Positions 20,183 through 29,297 are shown, counted from the first letter of the stretch. The stretch is 64,000 nucleotides of DNA from an uncultured Bacteroidota bacterium (GCA_903824785.1 CAIJYD010000101.1:1-64000), one strand, 5' to 3'. Numbers and translations: made by a program. Notes: a model not told the origin generated them from the letters alone.

Positions 20183-21619
20183 ATGGAAATGATGATTGGT
20201 ATTTATCTGATATGTGCATATCTTATTTCAGCTCTTCTTTTCCTGAATAGAAAAGCTGCCGGTAACAATATTCTGATTGTTCTTTTCTGCATTCTGCAGA
20301 CGGTATTTACAGTTTATGCCTGCTTCAGTTACAGAGAGACTTCATTGATCTATTTTACTTTCGATTCACTTGGATTGCTTCTGCTGATTACTCTCAGCAT
20401 AATTACCATTCCTGCTCTTTTTCACAGTTATCTCTATATTGTCCGTCACGATGAATCACCACAATCGAGGGCGCTCTATTTTGCGGCAATAGTGTTTCTG
20501 ATTACTTCGATAACCGCAGCCTATCTTGCAAATCATATTGCTGTAATATGGATCTTTACTGAAATGACCACGTTGTCTGCTTCTGTTCTTATTTATCATC
20601 ACAGGAATAAACTTGCTCTTGAAGGTACCTGGAAATATGTTTTCATCTGCGCAATCAGTATAACTTTTGTTTTTATCGGGATCCTGTTTCTCAGCCTCTC
20701 TTTGCAGCATGCCGGGTCAAATGATTTATCTTTTGCAAACCTGATGATCTACAAGGATCAGCTTAATCCGTTTTGGCTGCGGCTGGCTTTCCTTTTTATT
20801 TTTACCGGTTTTACAGCAAAACTTGGTCTAGTTCCGATGTACACAGCAGGTATAGATGCCAAAGATAAAGCACCCGCTCCGGCTGGAGCTTTAATGGCAA
20901 GCGTACTTATGAATCTGGGTTTTGTAGGCATCTTCAGGTTTTATGTAATCATCGCTCATACCTCCCTTTTTCACTGGGCTAACCTTATAATATTTATTGC
21001 AGCCTTCCTTTCAATATTTGTTGCCACTGTTTATATGACCAGGGTTACAAATATTAAAAGGATGTTCGCCTATTCCGGAATTGAACATATGGGTATTGTA
21101 ATGCTTGGCCTCGCTGCAGGCGGTATCGGATATTATGCTGCAATTCTCCATATTATTCTGCACGCCTTTGTTAAGTCAAGCCTCTTCTTTCAGTTCAATC
21201 AGTTATACAGGACATTCCAGAGCAAAAGTATTCAGCAAGTAGGAAACTATTTTAAATATAACCCTGCCGGTGCCATCGTATTATTATTAGGATTTATAAG
21301 TGCCACTGCTATGCCACCCTCGGGCTTATTTGTCAGTGAATTCCTTATTTTCCGGTCGCTGTTTGAGGGAAGTTATATAATCCTGCTGGTAGTGGTATTG
21401 CTGCTGCTGACAATTGTTATCTGGGCCTTTGGGAAGAATATATTAAAGATACTGTTCCTCCCTGTTACCGGTTTGGATGAAACAAAAATCCCGAAAATAA
21501 ATCCGTGGGAATCTGTTACTCAATATATTTTGCTGTTTACAGCTATCTGGCTGGGGCTTAATCCACCCGATATTTTTGTCAGGTTAATTCAGGATGCAGT
21601 TAATGTCTTAACTACTTAA
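20183..21619 (+). CDS. HyfF/NuoN-M-like ion-pumping subunit
   Basis: 478 residues with about 13-14 membrane helices, third antiporter-like subunit of the operon. Glu is kept in IFTEMTTLSAS and Lys in FTAKLGLVPMYT; the motif DAKDKAPAPAGALMAS replaces HPxAPSxxSG as in the HyfF family, and the second channel Lys position reads Asn in LMNLGFVGIFR, also common in HyfF. It sits 2 bp after HyfE and 1 bp before the HyfG-like gene. With the two HyfB-like proteins it gives three potential ion translocation channels. Confidence 0.9.
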   Translation: MEMMIGIYLICAYLISALLFLNRKAAGNNILIVLFCILQTVFTVYACFSYRETSLIYFTFDSLGLLLLITLSIITIPALFHSYLYIVRHDESPQSRALYFAAIVFLITSITAAYLANHIAVIWIFTEMTTLSASVLIYHHRNKLALEGTWKYVFICAISITFVFIGILFLSLSLQHAGSNDLSFANLMIYKDQLNPFWLRLAFLFIFTGFTAKLGLVPMYTAGIDAKDKAPAPAGALMASVLMNLGFVGIFRFYVIIAHTSLFHWANLIIFIAAFLSIFVATVYMTRVTNIKRMFAYSGIEHMGIVMLGLAAGGIGYYAAILHIILHAFVKSSLFFQFNQLYRTFQSKSIQQVGNYFKYNPAGAIVLLLGFISATAMPPSGLFVSEFLIFRSLFEGSYIILLVVVLLLLTIVIWAFGKNILKILFLPVTGLDETKIPKINPWESVTQYILLFTAIWLGLNPPDIFVRLIQDAVNVLTT

Positions 21620-21620
21620 T

Positions 21621-23120
21621 ATGAGCTTCATAACTATAAATAACCAGCAGTCTGTTCCGTTAAGCTCTATACCGGAAATGACCTATGATCTGTTTTTTGA
21701 CAGTAATATTACCTTGATAGAAAATCATGAGGAGAGGCATTGTGTATTGTATTTTGCTTTCCGCGAAACCGGCAACATCCGTCTAATATGCTGTATAGCA
21801 GATGATCTTCAGCATAATATCCTTGTTTCATCTTCCCTGGTAAGCAGTGATGCGGTTCTCAATTCGATGGCCGCCAGAAACCTCTCTTTTGAGAAATTTG
21901 AACGTGAAATACATGAAAATTTTGACATTGGCTTTGTTGGGCATCCATGGCTGAAACCGGTTCGCTATGCAGAAAACAGGGCAGACAAAACAAAAACCAT
22001 ACCTGACTATCCGTTCTTTGGAATCGAAAGTGAAGAGCTTCATGAAGTAGGAGTGGGGCCTGTGCATGCCGGTATTATTGAATCTGGCCATTTCAGATTT
22101 GTCTGTAATGGCGAACAGATCTTGCATCTGGAAATTCAGCTGGGATATCAGCACAGGGGCGTTGAACAACTTTTTCTGGAAAAGAAAAAGCTTATTCAGC
22201 GTACTACCCTGGCCGAATCAATTGCAGGTGACAGTGTTATTGGTCATACTACAGCATTTGCAAGCCTGTGGGAGAGTCTGAGCGGAATGTCAGCTGATTA
22301 TGAGATGCAATATTCACGTACTATTGCTCAGGAACTGGAGCGGATTGCAATTCATACCGGCGATCTGAGCGCAATATGTACAGATGTAGCCTATCAGCTG
22401 GGGAGTTCGGTTTTCGGAAGACTGAGGACACCTGTCATCAACTTTTTTCAGGAATGGTGCGGGAACCGTCTGGCAAAAGGACTTATACGCACCGGTTATA
22501 ATCCATATCCTTTTAATAAGGCATTGGCTGACAGGCTTATTGCAGTGCTCGATGCATTTGAACCAGATTTTGTGGAGATGAACAGTGAACTATCGAGGCT
22601 GCCCAGCTCTTTATCGAGATTCGAGAGAACCGGAACAATGAAATATGATCAACTCCTTTCAATTGGCACTGTGGGAATGTCTGCCAGGATGAATGCTCTG
22701 AACAGGGATATAAGACTCTCTCATCCTTATGGGATATATCCCGATTTAAACCATGTTCCTGTTATGAAACATCATGGCGATGTCTATTCCAGGGTGCAGA
22801 TCAGAAAGGAGGAGGTTATTCAGTCCGTTTCCTACATAAGACAATTGCTCAAAAAAATTCCCGATGCAGGAGCGGCTCAGGAGATCCCGGCGAACCTGAA
22901 ACCCGATTCGTTTGCAATCTCCCTTACTGAGGGTTGGAGAGGTGAGATTTGCCATGCAGCTGTCACAGGAAAAAATGGGGAGTTGGTAATATATAAGGTT
23001 AAAGACCCGTCATTTCATAACTGGCTGGCTCTTGCACTTGCAGTGAGGAACAATGAAATATCTGACTTTCCGGTTTGTAATAAAAGTTTTGATCTGTCCT
23101 ATTGCGGGCACGATCTTTAA
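21621..23120 (+). CDS. HyfG-like large subunit without NiFe ligands (Ehr-type)
   Basis: 499 residues: an N-terminal NuoC-like part (about 1-115) and a NuoD/HycE-like large-subunit part (about 143-499). Family landmarks are GPVHAGIIESGHFRF and LGYQHRGVEQLF. Where NiFe hydrogenases carry the first Cys pair (CGIC), this protein reads IAGDS at residues 201-205, and the C-terminal DPCxxC is replaced by FDLSYCGHDL (490-499), leaving no paired cysteines. It therefore cannot bind a NiFe site by the known mode. The C-terminus also lacks the peptide that is cleaved during hydrogenase maturation. This places it with the energy-converting-hydrogenase-related (Ehr) complexes. Substrate and electron acceptor are unknown. 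Confidence 0.9.
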   Translation: MSFITINNQQSVPLSSIPEMTYDLFFDSNITLIENHEERHCVLYFAFRETGNIRLICCIADDLQHNILVSSSLVSSDAVLNSMAARNLSFEKFEREIHENFDIGFVGHPWLKPVRYAENRADKTKTIPDYPFFGIESEELHEVGVGPVHAGIIESGHFRFVCNGEQILHLEIQLGYQHRGVEQLFLEKKKLIQRTTLAESIAGDSVIGHTTAFASLWESLSGMSADYEMQYSRTIAQELERIAIHTGDLSAICTDVAYQLGSSVFGRLRTPVINFFQEWCGNRLAKGLIRTGYNPYPFNKALADRLIAVLDAFEPDFVEMNSELSRLPSSLSRFERTGTMKYDQLLSIGTVGMSARMNALNRDIRLSHPYGIYPDLNHVPVMKHHGDVYSRVQIRKEEVIQSVSYIRQLLKKIPDAGAAQEIPANLKPDSFAISLTEGWRGEICHAAVTGKNGELVIYKVKDPSFHNWLALALAVRNNEISDFPVCNKSFDLSYCGHDL

Positions 23121-23140
23121 AACCAAACAGAGTAATTATT

Positions 23141-23887
23141 ATGTTGAGAACCATTAAAATATTGTACCACCAGGGCAAACAATTTATCCCTGATCTGAGA
23201 AAAGCAAATGTTCCCGGAATATTCAGGGGGCGTCCGGAGATAAGCCTCGATAAAGTCGACTCACAGGCTCTGGCTGATATCTGTCCGACCAATGCAATTA
23301 CCACCTCTCCGGTCGGAATTGATCTTGGCAAATGTACTTTCTGCGGTGAATGCTCACGGCTTTTTCCGGGCAAGATCCGTTTTACCACCGATTATAAACT
23401 TGCTGCGAATAGCCGGGAAAGACTATTCATAAAAGAGGGCCTTCGCACTCCGGTATCTCTTGATCCTGATCTAATTAGAAAAGATATTCAGCGAATGTTC
23501 CGGGGCTCTCTTAAGCTCCGGCAGGTTTCTGCAGCCGGCGATAACAGCTGTGAACTTGAGTTAAATGCCTGTGGAAATGTGAACTTCGATATGGGTCGTT
23601 TCGGTATTGAATTTGTAGCATCTCCACGTCATGCCGATGGAATTGTTATTACAGGTCCTGTCTCTGCAAACATGGCTGAACCGTTGCAGATAACTTATGA
23701 TGCAACCCCTTCACCAAAAATTATTATTCTTGCAGGTACCGATGCCATAAGTGGTGGTATCTTTGAAGGAAGCCCTGCTCTGAACAGGAAGTTTATTGAG
23801 GAAAATCACATAGACCTTTATGTTCCGGGAAATCCGGTTCATCCTTTAACATTCATTAATGGTGTTATGGATCTGCTTGGAATATGA
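23141..23887 (+). CDS. Ferredoxin-HyfI/NuoB fusion, small subunit lacking most N2-cluster ligands
   Basis: 248 residues from ATG 23141, preferred over an in-frame TTG at 23102 that lies inside the preceding gene. The N-terminal domain is ferredoxin-like: Cys48 of CPTNAI with Cys65, Cys68 and Cys71 (CTFCGEC) could hold one [4Fe-4S] cluster; the second cluster's ligands are gone. The rest is NuoB/HyfI-like with MGRFGIEFVASPRHAD and TGPVSANM. The four ligands expected for the proximal cluster are largely lost: the CxxC position reads D134-N-S-C137, the third reads GTDA (Asp201), and the fourth reads PGNP (Asn231). An extra Cys144 is present. It closes the operon and is followed by a terminator. 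Electron entry could occur through the ferredoxin cluster, but the normal route to the large subunit appears cut. Confidence 0.88.
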   Translation: MLRTIKILYHQGKQFIPDLRKANVPGIFRGRPEISLDKVDSQALADICPTNAITTSPVGIDLGKCTFCGECSRLFPGKIRFTTDYKLAANSRERLFIKEGLRTPVSLDPDLIRKDIQRMFRGSLKLRQVSAAGDNSCELELNACGNVNFDMGRFGIEFVASPRHADGIVITGPVSANMAEPLQITYDATPSPKIIILAGTDAISGGIFEGSPALNRKFIEENHIDLYVPGNPVHPLTFINGVMDLLGI

Positions 23888-23893
23888 CTTACT

Positions 23894-23923
23894 GATTAAG
23901 ATCTGTTCTGGCTTAATCTTTTT
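23894..23923 (+). terminator. Rho-independent terminator of the Ehr-type operon
   Basis: GATTAAG/CTTAATC stem (23894-23900 with 23912-23918), 11-base loop, then TTTTT. It begins 6 bases after the last stop codon and separates the operon from the convergent alkylation-repair gene. Confidence 0.75.
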
Positions 23924-23942
23924 ATGGGCCGTTTATTATCTT

Positions 23943-24650
23943 TTATTTTTCCATCGCCTTTGCCTTTAATTCATCAGCCATTTTTTCGATAGCATATCTT
24001 AATGAGGTTCGTGGCATCGTTTTCTTTTTACTCAGTACATAATCGAATACTTCTCTTTCGTGGGTTTTGCTTGCTGCTTTTAGCATCCAGCCATATCCTT
24101 TCTGTACCATATCATCTTTGTCAGAATGAAGGATATCGGCTATCTCAAAAATCTCTTTCAGGAATTTACCCCGTCTGGCAGGTGCAATAAGTGATACAGC
24201 CGCGGCACGTTTTACCCAGCGTTTTTGCGATGTTGCCCATATTTTTAATCCATCCAGGTATTCCGGGTACATCTCAATAAATGTTCCAACATTATGGTTG
24301 CAGAAAGTATCGCACGATGCCCAGTTGCTGACATAATTATCTATCCACCTGCCGAATATTTCAAAATCGGCCGGTTCGTAATATTTACGGACATTATATG
24401 ACCAGTTACAGGCTATAAACGATTCTTCAAATTTCCCCGAAGCCCATAATTCTTCACTTAATGAAAAGATATTTGATTTCGATTTGTCAGCAATTAATTT
24501 ATAATGGCTCCGCGAGATATTACTTAATACTGCTGATTTGATACCATAAGGATTTATCTCTTCCCTGAAGAATCTTTCGTGTGCCTGCCTGCTCTTTTCA
24601 TCAGCATTAGCGATGAGATCCGATCTTAGGTTTTCAATAATATTTTTCAT
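23943..24650 (-). CDS. AlkD-type DNA alkylation repair glycosylase
   Basis: 235 residues composed of HEAT-like helical repeats, of the AlkC/AlkD DNA-7-alkylguanine glycosylase superfamily. Residues that define the AlkD active site are in register: Trp110 and Asp114 (NWASCDTF), Arg148 (WVKRAA), and Trp188 (KGYGWML). The family removes N3- and N7-alkylated purines without base flipping. It is convergent to the Ehr-type operon and divergent from the M49 peptidase gene, and appears monocistronic. Bacteroidota commonly carry one or more such genes, so this is unremarkable apart from the full set of catalytic residues. Confidence 0.9.
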   Translation of the reverse strand: MKNIIENLRSDLIANADEKSRQAHERFFREEINPYGIKSAVLSNISRSHYKLIADKSKSNIFSLSEELWASGKFEESFIACNWSYNVRKYYEPADFEIFGRWIDNYVSNWASCDTFCNHNVGTFIEMYPEYLDGLKIWATSQKRWVKRAAAVSLIAPARRGKFLKEIFEIADILHSDKDDMVQKGYGWMLKAASKTHEREVFDYVLSKKKTMPRTSLRYAIEKMADELKAKAMEK

Positions 24651-24784
24651 TGGTTTTCCTTGCCTAAACGTTAATAATTAAACCACTTTAAATTGAAACA
24701 GTACTATATTTTAAGGTAAAATTATCAGGATTCTTTTACTTTTTGATAATTTAGCAGCTTATTAATAAACAAATTATTGCAGCC

Positions 24785-26842
24785 ATGAAAATGTCGCCGA
24801 AATTATTTATTCTGTTATTTATGATGATATTGAACCTTAATTCATGCAGAAATGCAACACCGCCTGCCCCTGTGGCAACTGATGACTTTAACTATCTTGT
24901 TGATCAGTTTGAGGATATGCGTGTTTTAAAATATAAGCTCCCCGGATTCGAATCGCTCTCTCTTAAGCAAAAAGTGTACATTTATTATCTAAGCCAGGCT
25001 GCTCTCTCCGGGAGAGATATCTTCTGGGATCAGAATTTCAGGTATAATCTGAAGATAAGAAAAACACTTGAAGCCATACTTGAAAGTTATTCAGGTTACA
25101 AAGAAGCGACTGATTATAAGGCATTTGTTGTTTATGCAAAGAGAGTATTCTTTGCTAATGGAATTCACCATCATTATTCAAGCGATAAGCTGAAACCTGG
25201 CTTTGGCGAAAGCTATTTCTCCACTCTTGTTAAAGGGTCAGCACAAGACAAGCTTCCTCTTGCAAAAGGTGAAACTGCAGATCAGCTTATTTCTCTGTTG
25301 TCGCCGGTTATTTTCGATGAGAAGCTATTCCCAAGGAAAGTTGAACAAAGAGCCGGTGCTGATATGGTTGCAGAGTCTGCATCCAATTTTTACGAGGGTG
25401 TAACACAGAAAGAGGTTGAGAGTTTTTATGCAGGGAAAATTGTCGCTGATGATCCAAGACCTGTCTCTCTCGGATTGAATTCAAAAGTTGTGAAACTGAA
25501 CGGAAAAGTAACCGAGGAAGTTTATAAGTCAGGTGGTAAGTATGGAGAAGCTATTGATGTTATTGTTTCGTGGCTTGAAAAAGCTGCAGGTGTAGCTGAA
25601 AATGAAACACAGAAGAAAGAGCTGGCTCTTCTTATTGAATATTATAAATCAGGTGATCTTCGGAAATGGGATGAATATAATGTTGTCTGGGCTAAAAATA
25701 CCAATTCGATGGTTGATTACATAAACGGGTTTATTGAGAACTATGAAGATCCGCTGGGAATGAAAGCAACCTGGGAGTCAATTGTGGATTATACAGATTT
25801 AGAGGCAACTAAACGCACTCAGGTTATTACTGCAAACGCACAATGGTTTGAAGACAATTCTCCCATTCAGCCGAAATACAGGAAAGAAAAAGTTACCGGT
25901 GTTGCTGCCAAGGTGATAAATATTGCGATGCTTGGAGGAGATTCATACCCTGCCTCCCCTCTTGGAATTAACCTTCCTAATGCTGACTGGATCAGAAAAG
26001 ATGTCGGTTCCAAATCGGTTACACTGGCTAATATAACAAATGCTTATGATGTTGCATCGCAGGGAAATGGTTTTCTGGAGGAGTTTGCATCTGACCAGCA
26101 GGAAGTTGCCCGAATAAAAAAATACGGATCAGTTTCCGATGCCCTTCATACCGACCTTCATGAGTGTGTTGGCCATGCAAGCGGAAAACTTGCTGATGGA
26201 ACCGACCCCAATGCTCTTAAAAACTATGCTTCCCCTCTTGAAGAGGCACGAGCTGACCTTTTTGCGCTCTATTTCATGATGGATAAGAAGATTACTGAAC
26301 TTGGCCTGCTTCCTGATGAAGAGGCTGGAAAGGCATCCTACGATGCATATCTCCGTAACGGTTTGCTAACACAGATGGTAAGAATAAAACCGGGTAAAGA
26401 GATTGAGCAGGCTCATATGCGTTGCAGATCATCTATTTCTCACTGGGTTTATGAAATGGGAAAAAATGAAAATGTCGTTGAATTCATAAAACGCGATGGG
26501 AAAACTTATGTTAAAATAAATGATTACCAGAAGCTTAAGCTGCTTTTTGGCGATTTACTTAAAGAGATTCAACGTATTAAGTCAGAAGGTGATTTTGAAG
26601 CAGGTAAAAAACTTATTGAGGATTTTGGTGTAAAAGTCGATGCCTCCTTGCATGCCGAAATACTGGAGCGTTACGGAAAACTTAACCTTGCTCCATATAC
26701 CGGTTTTGTTAACCCGGTGCTTATGCCTGTACTGGATTCAAATGGTGCTGTTACCGATATTACTCTTCAGTATGTTAATGATTACCTGGGCCAGATGATT
26801 TCTTACGGGAAGAACTATTCTTTTCTTTCTGTAAATAATTGA
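24785..26842 (+). CDS. Dipeptidyl-peptidase III-like zinc peptidase (family M49), lipoprotein
   Basis: 685 residues. A lipoprotein signal ends at LNSC (Cys21). The zinc-binding motif HECVGH (His459, Glu460, His464) and the downstream EEARAD (486-491), supplying the third ligand, are the defining M49 motifs; the spacing fits DPP III. Length is close to the well-studied Bacteroides enzyme. The family removes dipeptides from the N-termini of oligopeptides; here it should act at the envelope as part of peptide use, which fits the oligopeptide transporter elsewhere in the window. Homologues are often mislabelled dihydrofolate reductase in databases; nothing here resembles that enzyme. Confidence 0.92.
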   Translation: MKMSPKLFILLFMMILNLNSCRNATPPAPVATDDFNYLVDQFEDMRVLKYKLPGFESLSLKQKVYIYYLSQAALSGRDIFWDQNFRYNLKIRKTLEAILESYSGYKEATDYKAFVVYAKRVFFANGIHHHYSSDKLKPGFGESYFSTLVKGSAQDKLPLAKGETADQLISLLSPVIFDEKLFPRKVEQRAGADMVAESASNFYEGVTQKEVESFYAGKIVADDPRPVSLGLNSKVVKLNGKVTEEVYKSGGKYGEAIDVIVSWLEKAAGVAENETQKKELALLIEYYKSGDLRKWDEYNVVWAKNTNSMVDYINGFIENYEDPLGMKATWESIVDYTDLEATKRTQVITANAQWFEDNSPIQPKYRKEKVTGVAAKVINIAMLGGDSYPASPLGINLPNADWIRKDVGSKSVTLANITNAYDVASQGNGFLEEFASDQQEVARIKKYGSVSDALHTDLHECVGHASGKLADGTDPNALKNYASPLEEARADLFALYFMMDKKITELGLLPDEEAGKASYDAYLRNGLLTQMVRIKPGKEIEQAHMRCRSSISHWVYEMGKNENVVEFIKRDGKTYVKINDYQKLKLLFGDLLKEIQRIKSEGDFEAGKKLIEDFGVKVDASLHAEILERYGKLNLAPYTGFVNPVLMPVLDSNGAVTDITLQYVNDYLGQMISYGKNYSFLSVNN

Positions 26843-26887
26843 ATGAAGGCTGATTGCATCGAGGTAGCGAGCATCAGACAGCAAGGT

Positions 26888-28258
26888 TCAGAATTCAAGT
26901 ATCTTCTCAACCTTGTTGCTCTTGAGATATTGCTTAAGGATGACCTGGATATCGTTGTTATCGGCTGATTGAATGATACATTCATGCAATGCGCTGAGAC
27001 CGAACCCCATATCGTCGATATTAAAGTACCCCCAGCCGGCATATTTCCCGTTGACAATTTTAACGGCACAACGTTCTGTATCATCTCTGCCTTTATCAAC
27101 AATAAAAATGTTACGCCGGGTAAAGTAAAACTCCTCGGTTGCCCTGGCTGCCCGTTCATTGTAATCTTCAGAACTCTCTTTTCCACAGCATGCCCCTTTG
27201 CATATTCCCACCTGGTAATGAAAACATTGTCCTTCTGTTTCGTAAAGTCCCGATAGTTTCTGACAAAGGCCATGTTTTTCAACCAGAGAGCTGAGCTTCG
27301 ATTTGGTTTTCTCTTTTGATGTAAATACCGAAACAGGAGTCTCATCACTGTTAATTTGCCCATAACGATAATTAATGTAACCTTTCTGATCGGTAAAGGT
27401 GAATATTCCCCATTGGAATCCGGTTCTTCTCTGGGCCCTGTTATAGAGCGGTTTATTCGCTTTAATCTCAGATGATTCCTTAAGAAGGGCAATCAGCTCA
27501 CTTCCTGTTGTTTCCCAGTCAATATCTGCTATAAGATCGCGCATTTCCATTGCACGGCTGGTTGTATTGTTTGAAAGGTGTGTGGATATCCTTTGCTTGA
27601 GATCACGGCTCTTACCGATGTATATTAGATCACCTTTTTCATTGTAGAAATAGTAGATCCCCGGTTCTTCAGGTATCTGTTCAATTTTGGTGAGGTCGAG
27701 TTTAGGGTTAAGCTTTGATATTCTCGTATTCTTCAGAAGAACGGTACTGCTGCCGCTTATCTCCATATCTTTTTTCATAAGCATTTCAAACAGCTTTACG
27801 GTAGCTAAAGCATCACCGGCTGCCCTGTGTCTTCCGCTTATAGAAATCCTGAGGTCTTTACAAATATTTCCAAGACTGTATGATTTATGTCCCGGAAAAA
27901 GCTTTCTGCTGAGAGATACAGTGTCAAGGATATTTCTTTTAAAATTGAAGCCAAGTGATTTAAACTCCTGCCTGATAAAGGAATAGTCAAATTTTGCATT
28001 ATGAGCCACAAACGTTGTGCCCTCTGTTAATTCTACAATTTTTCTGGCAATTTCAAAAAAACGGGGTGCATCTTCCACCATCTCATTTGTTATCCCGGTC
28101 AGATTGGTAATGAAGTATGGAATATTTCTTTCAGGGTTTACAAGGGAAACAAATTCTCCGGTTATCTGATTTCCATCGTGAAGGTAAATTGCAATTTCAG
28201 TAATCTTTTCAGTGCGTGCACTTCCTCCTGTGGTTTCGATATCGATGATTGAATACAT
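26888..28258 (-). CDS. DnaQ-like 3'-5' exonuclease fused to GIY-YIG/UvrC-like nuclease module
   Basis: 456 residues. Residues 1-162 are a DEDDh exonuclease like the Pol III epsilon subunit (Asp6, Glu8, Asp91, His144, Asp149). Residues 195-275 are a GIY-YIG endonuclease domain as in UvrC (PGIYYFYNEKGDLIYIGKS, Arg in KQRISTH, Glu in GSELIALLKESSEIK, Asn in NKPLYN). Then Cys332, Cys345, Cys353 and Cys357 follow a C-x12-C-x7-C-x3-C spacing nearly identical to the [4Fe-4S] motif of UvrC. The UvrC C-terminal RNase H and HhH domains are absent. The architecture resembles the Cho-like fusion proteins of bacteria and suggests incision plus trimming in DNA repair. It is transcribed alone, from a likely promoter just upstream. 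Confidence 0.92.
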   Translation of the reverse strand: MYSIIDIETTGGSARTEKITEIAIYLHDGNQITGEFVSLVNPERNIPYFITNLTGITNEMVEDAPRFFEIARKIVELTEGTTFVAHNAKFDYSFIRQEFKSLGFNFKRNILDTVSLSRKLFPGHKSYSLGNICKDLRISISGRHRAAGDALATVKLFEMLMKKDMEISGSSTVLLKNTRISKLNPKLDLTKIEQIPEEPGIYYFYNEKGDLIYIGKSRDLKQRISTHLSNNTTSRAMEMRDLIADIDWETTGSELIALLKESSEIKANKPLYNRAQRRTGFQWGIFTFTDQKGYINYRYGQINSDETPVSVFTSKEKTKSKLSSLVEKHGLCQKLSGLYETEGQCFHYQVGICKGACCGKESSEDYNERAARATEEFYFTRRNIFIVDKGRDDTERCAVKIVNGKYAGWGYFNIDDMGFGLSALHECIIQSADNNDIQVILKQYLKSNKVEKILEF

Positions 28259-28289
28259 TTACTGCAATTTCATTATCCGGAATAATTTA

Positions 28290-28297
28290 CAAATCTA
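28290..28297 (-). promoter_or_regulatory. Bacteroidota -7 element for the exonuclease-GIY-YIG gene
   Basis: Minus-strand TAGATTTG matches the TAnnTTTG consensus exactly, 31 bases upstream of the ATG. No clear -33 TTTG is visible. Confidence 0.5.
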
Positions 28298-28434
28298 AAT
28301 AAAATGGTCTGTTTTTTTACGTTGCTTTTTAGCGAACTTATTTTAGGAACAGCAGAATATGTCAGAGAAATAAAAGCAGAATTGACTGATAAGTGGCTGG
28401 GTCTTTGTATTTTTGTTTGTTAATACTATTTATC

Positions 28435-29262
28435 ATGAATGAATGCTATGGAAAAAATTTCATACTTAACGGAAACCTGCAACCCGCAGACTCGTTCGAT
28501 AATAGTATGGTTTACGAGGGCGATTCAATTTATGAAGTAATCAGGCTGGTCAGAGGAAATCCTGTTTTTTTTAACGATCATATGGAACGGCTGGCTGCCA
28601 GTGTAAGGCTTCAGGGAAAAGAACTTCTTGCTGGTGTTCCTGAATTACGAAAAGCAATTATTGCTCTTACCCGTTCTGAAAAGAGCAAAGAGAAAAATCT
28701 TAAAATAGTATTTAATTATAATAATGGTTCTGATAACTATCTCGTCTATTCAGTCGAACCTGTTTATCCTTCGGCCGATCAGTATAGGAAAGGAGTAAAA
28801 GGTGTTCTCTATTTTGCTGTAAGGAAAGACCCTGTTTCAAAGGTCATTAACCATAAACTACGGTCAGCGATATTTCATAAACTTATTCAGGAAAGTGCTT
28901 ATGAAGCTCTACTCGTGAACGAAAACAAGTTGATTACTGAAGGAAGCCGGTCAAATATTTTTTTTCTTAAGGGAGAAACACTTGTTACTGCTCCGGACAA
29001 TATTATCCTGAATGGTATTACCCGGAAGCACATTCTTGAGATTTGCAGGGAAAATAATTTTGAGGTGAAACTTAAATGTGTGAGTGCTGATGATATTTCT
29101 GATTATGATGCAGTTTTTATGACAGGCACATCGCCTATGGTTCTCCCTTTTTTTATCATCGATGATAAACCATTCAATGTCAGACTGCCTATAATGGAAA
29201 AATTAAGGAAACTATATATGAAAAGAGCTGAGGAAAGTATGACTCTTTTCAGGACTGAATAA
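28435..29262 (+). CDS. Aminotransferase class IV (D-amino-acid/branched-chain/ADC-lyase fold)
   Basis: 275 residues from ATG 28435, chosen over an in-frame GTG at 28393 because the family begins with a short FILNGN-type strand. PLP-fold type IV enzyme: YEGDSIYEVIRL near the start, the putative Schiff-base Lys in VINHKLRSAIF, the substrate-side EGSRSNIFFL motif, and GTSPMVLPF near the end. The family includes branched-chain aminotransferases, D-amino-acid aminotransferase and aminodeoxychorismate lyase; which of these applies cannot be settled here. No folate or branched-chain genes are adjacent. It is divergent from the exonuclease gene. Confidence 0.85.
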   Translation: MNECYGKNFILNGNLQPADSFDNSMVYEGDSIYEVIRLVRGNPVFFNDHMERLAASVRLQGKELLAGVPELRKAIIALTRSEKSKEKNLKIVFNYNNGSDNYLVYSVEPVYPSADQYRKGVKGVLYFAVRKDPVSKVINHKLRSAIFHKLIQESAYEALLVNENKLITEGSRSNIFFLKGETLVTAPDNIILNGITRKHILEICRENNFEVKLKCVSADDISDYDAVFMTGTSPMVLPFFIIDDKPFNVRLPIMEKLRKLYMKRAEESMTLFRTE

Positions 29263-29297
29263 TGGTTCACGCTTAAACAGACTAACAGATAATTTAC

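Noticed and set aside
21621-23887. Annotation of the HyfG/HyfI pair as an active hydrogenase
   Set aside because: Both NiFe Cys pairs and three of the four proximal-cluster ligands are missing, and no hydrogenase maturation genes are in the window.
24785-26842. Dihydrofolate reductase label used for some homologues
   Set aside because: The protein has the HECVGH and EEARAD zinc motifs of M49 peptidases and no folate-enzyme features.
26815-27492. 225-codon frame on the same strand as the exonuclease-GIY-YIG gene
   Set aside because: Alternative frame wholly inside a gene whose own frame shows complete nuclease motifs; composition is Arg/Ser-rich as in shifted frames.
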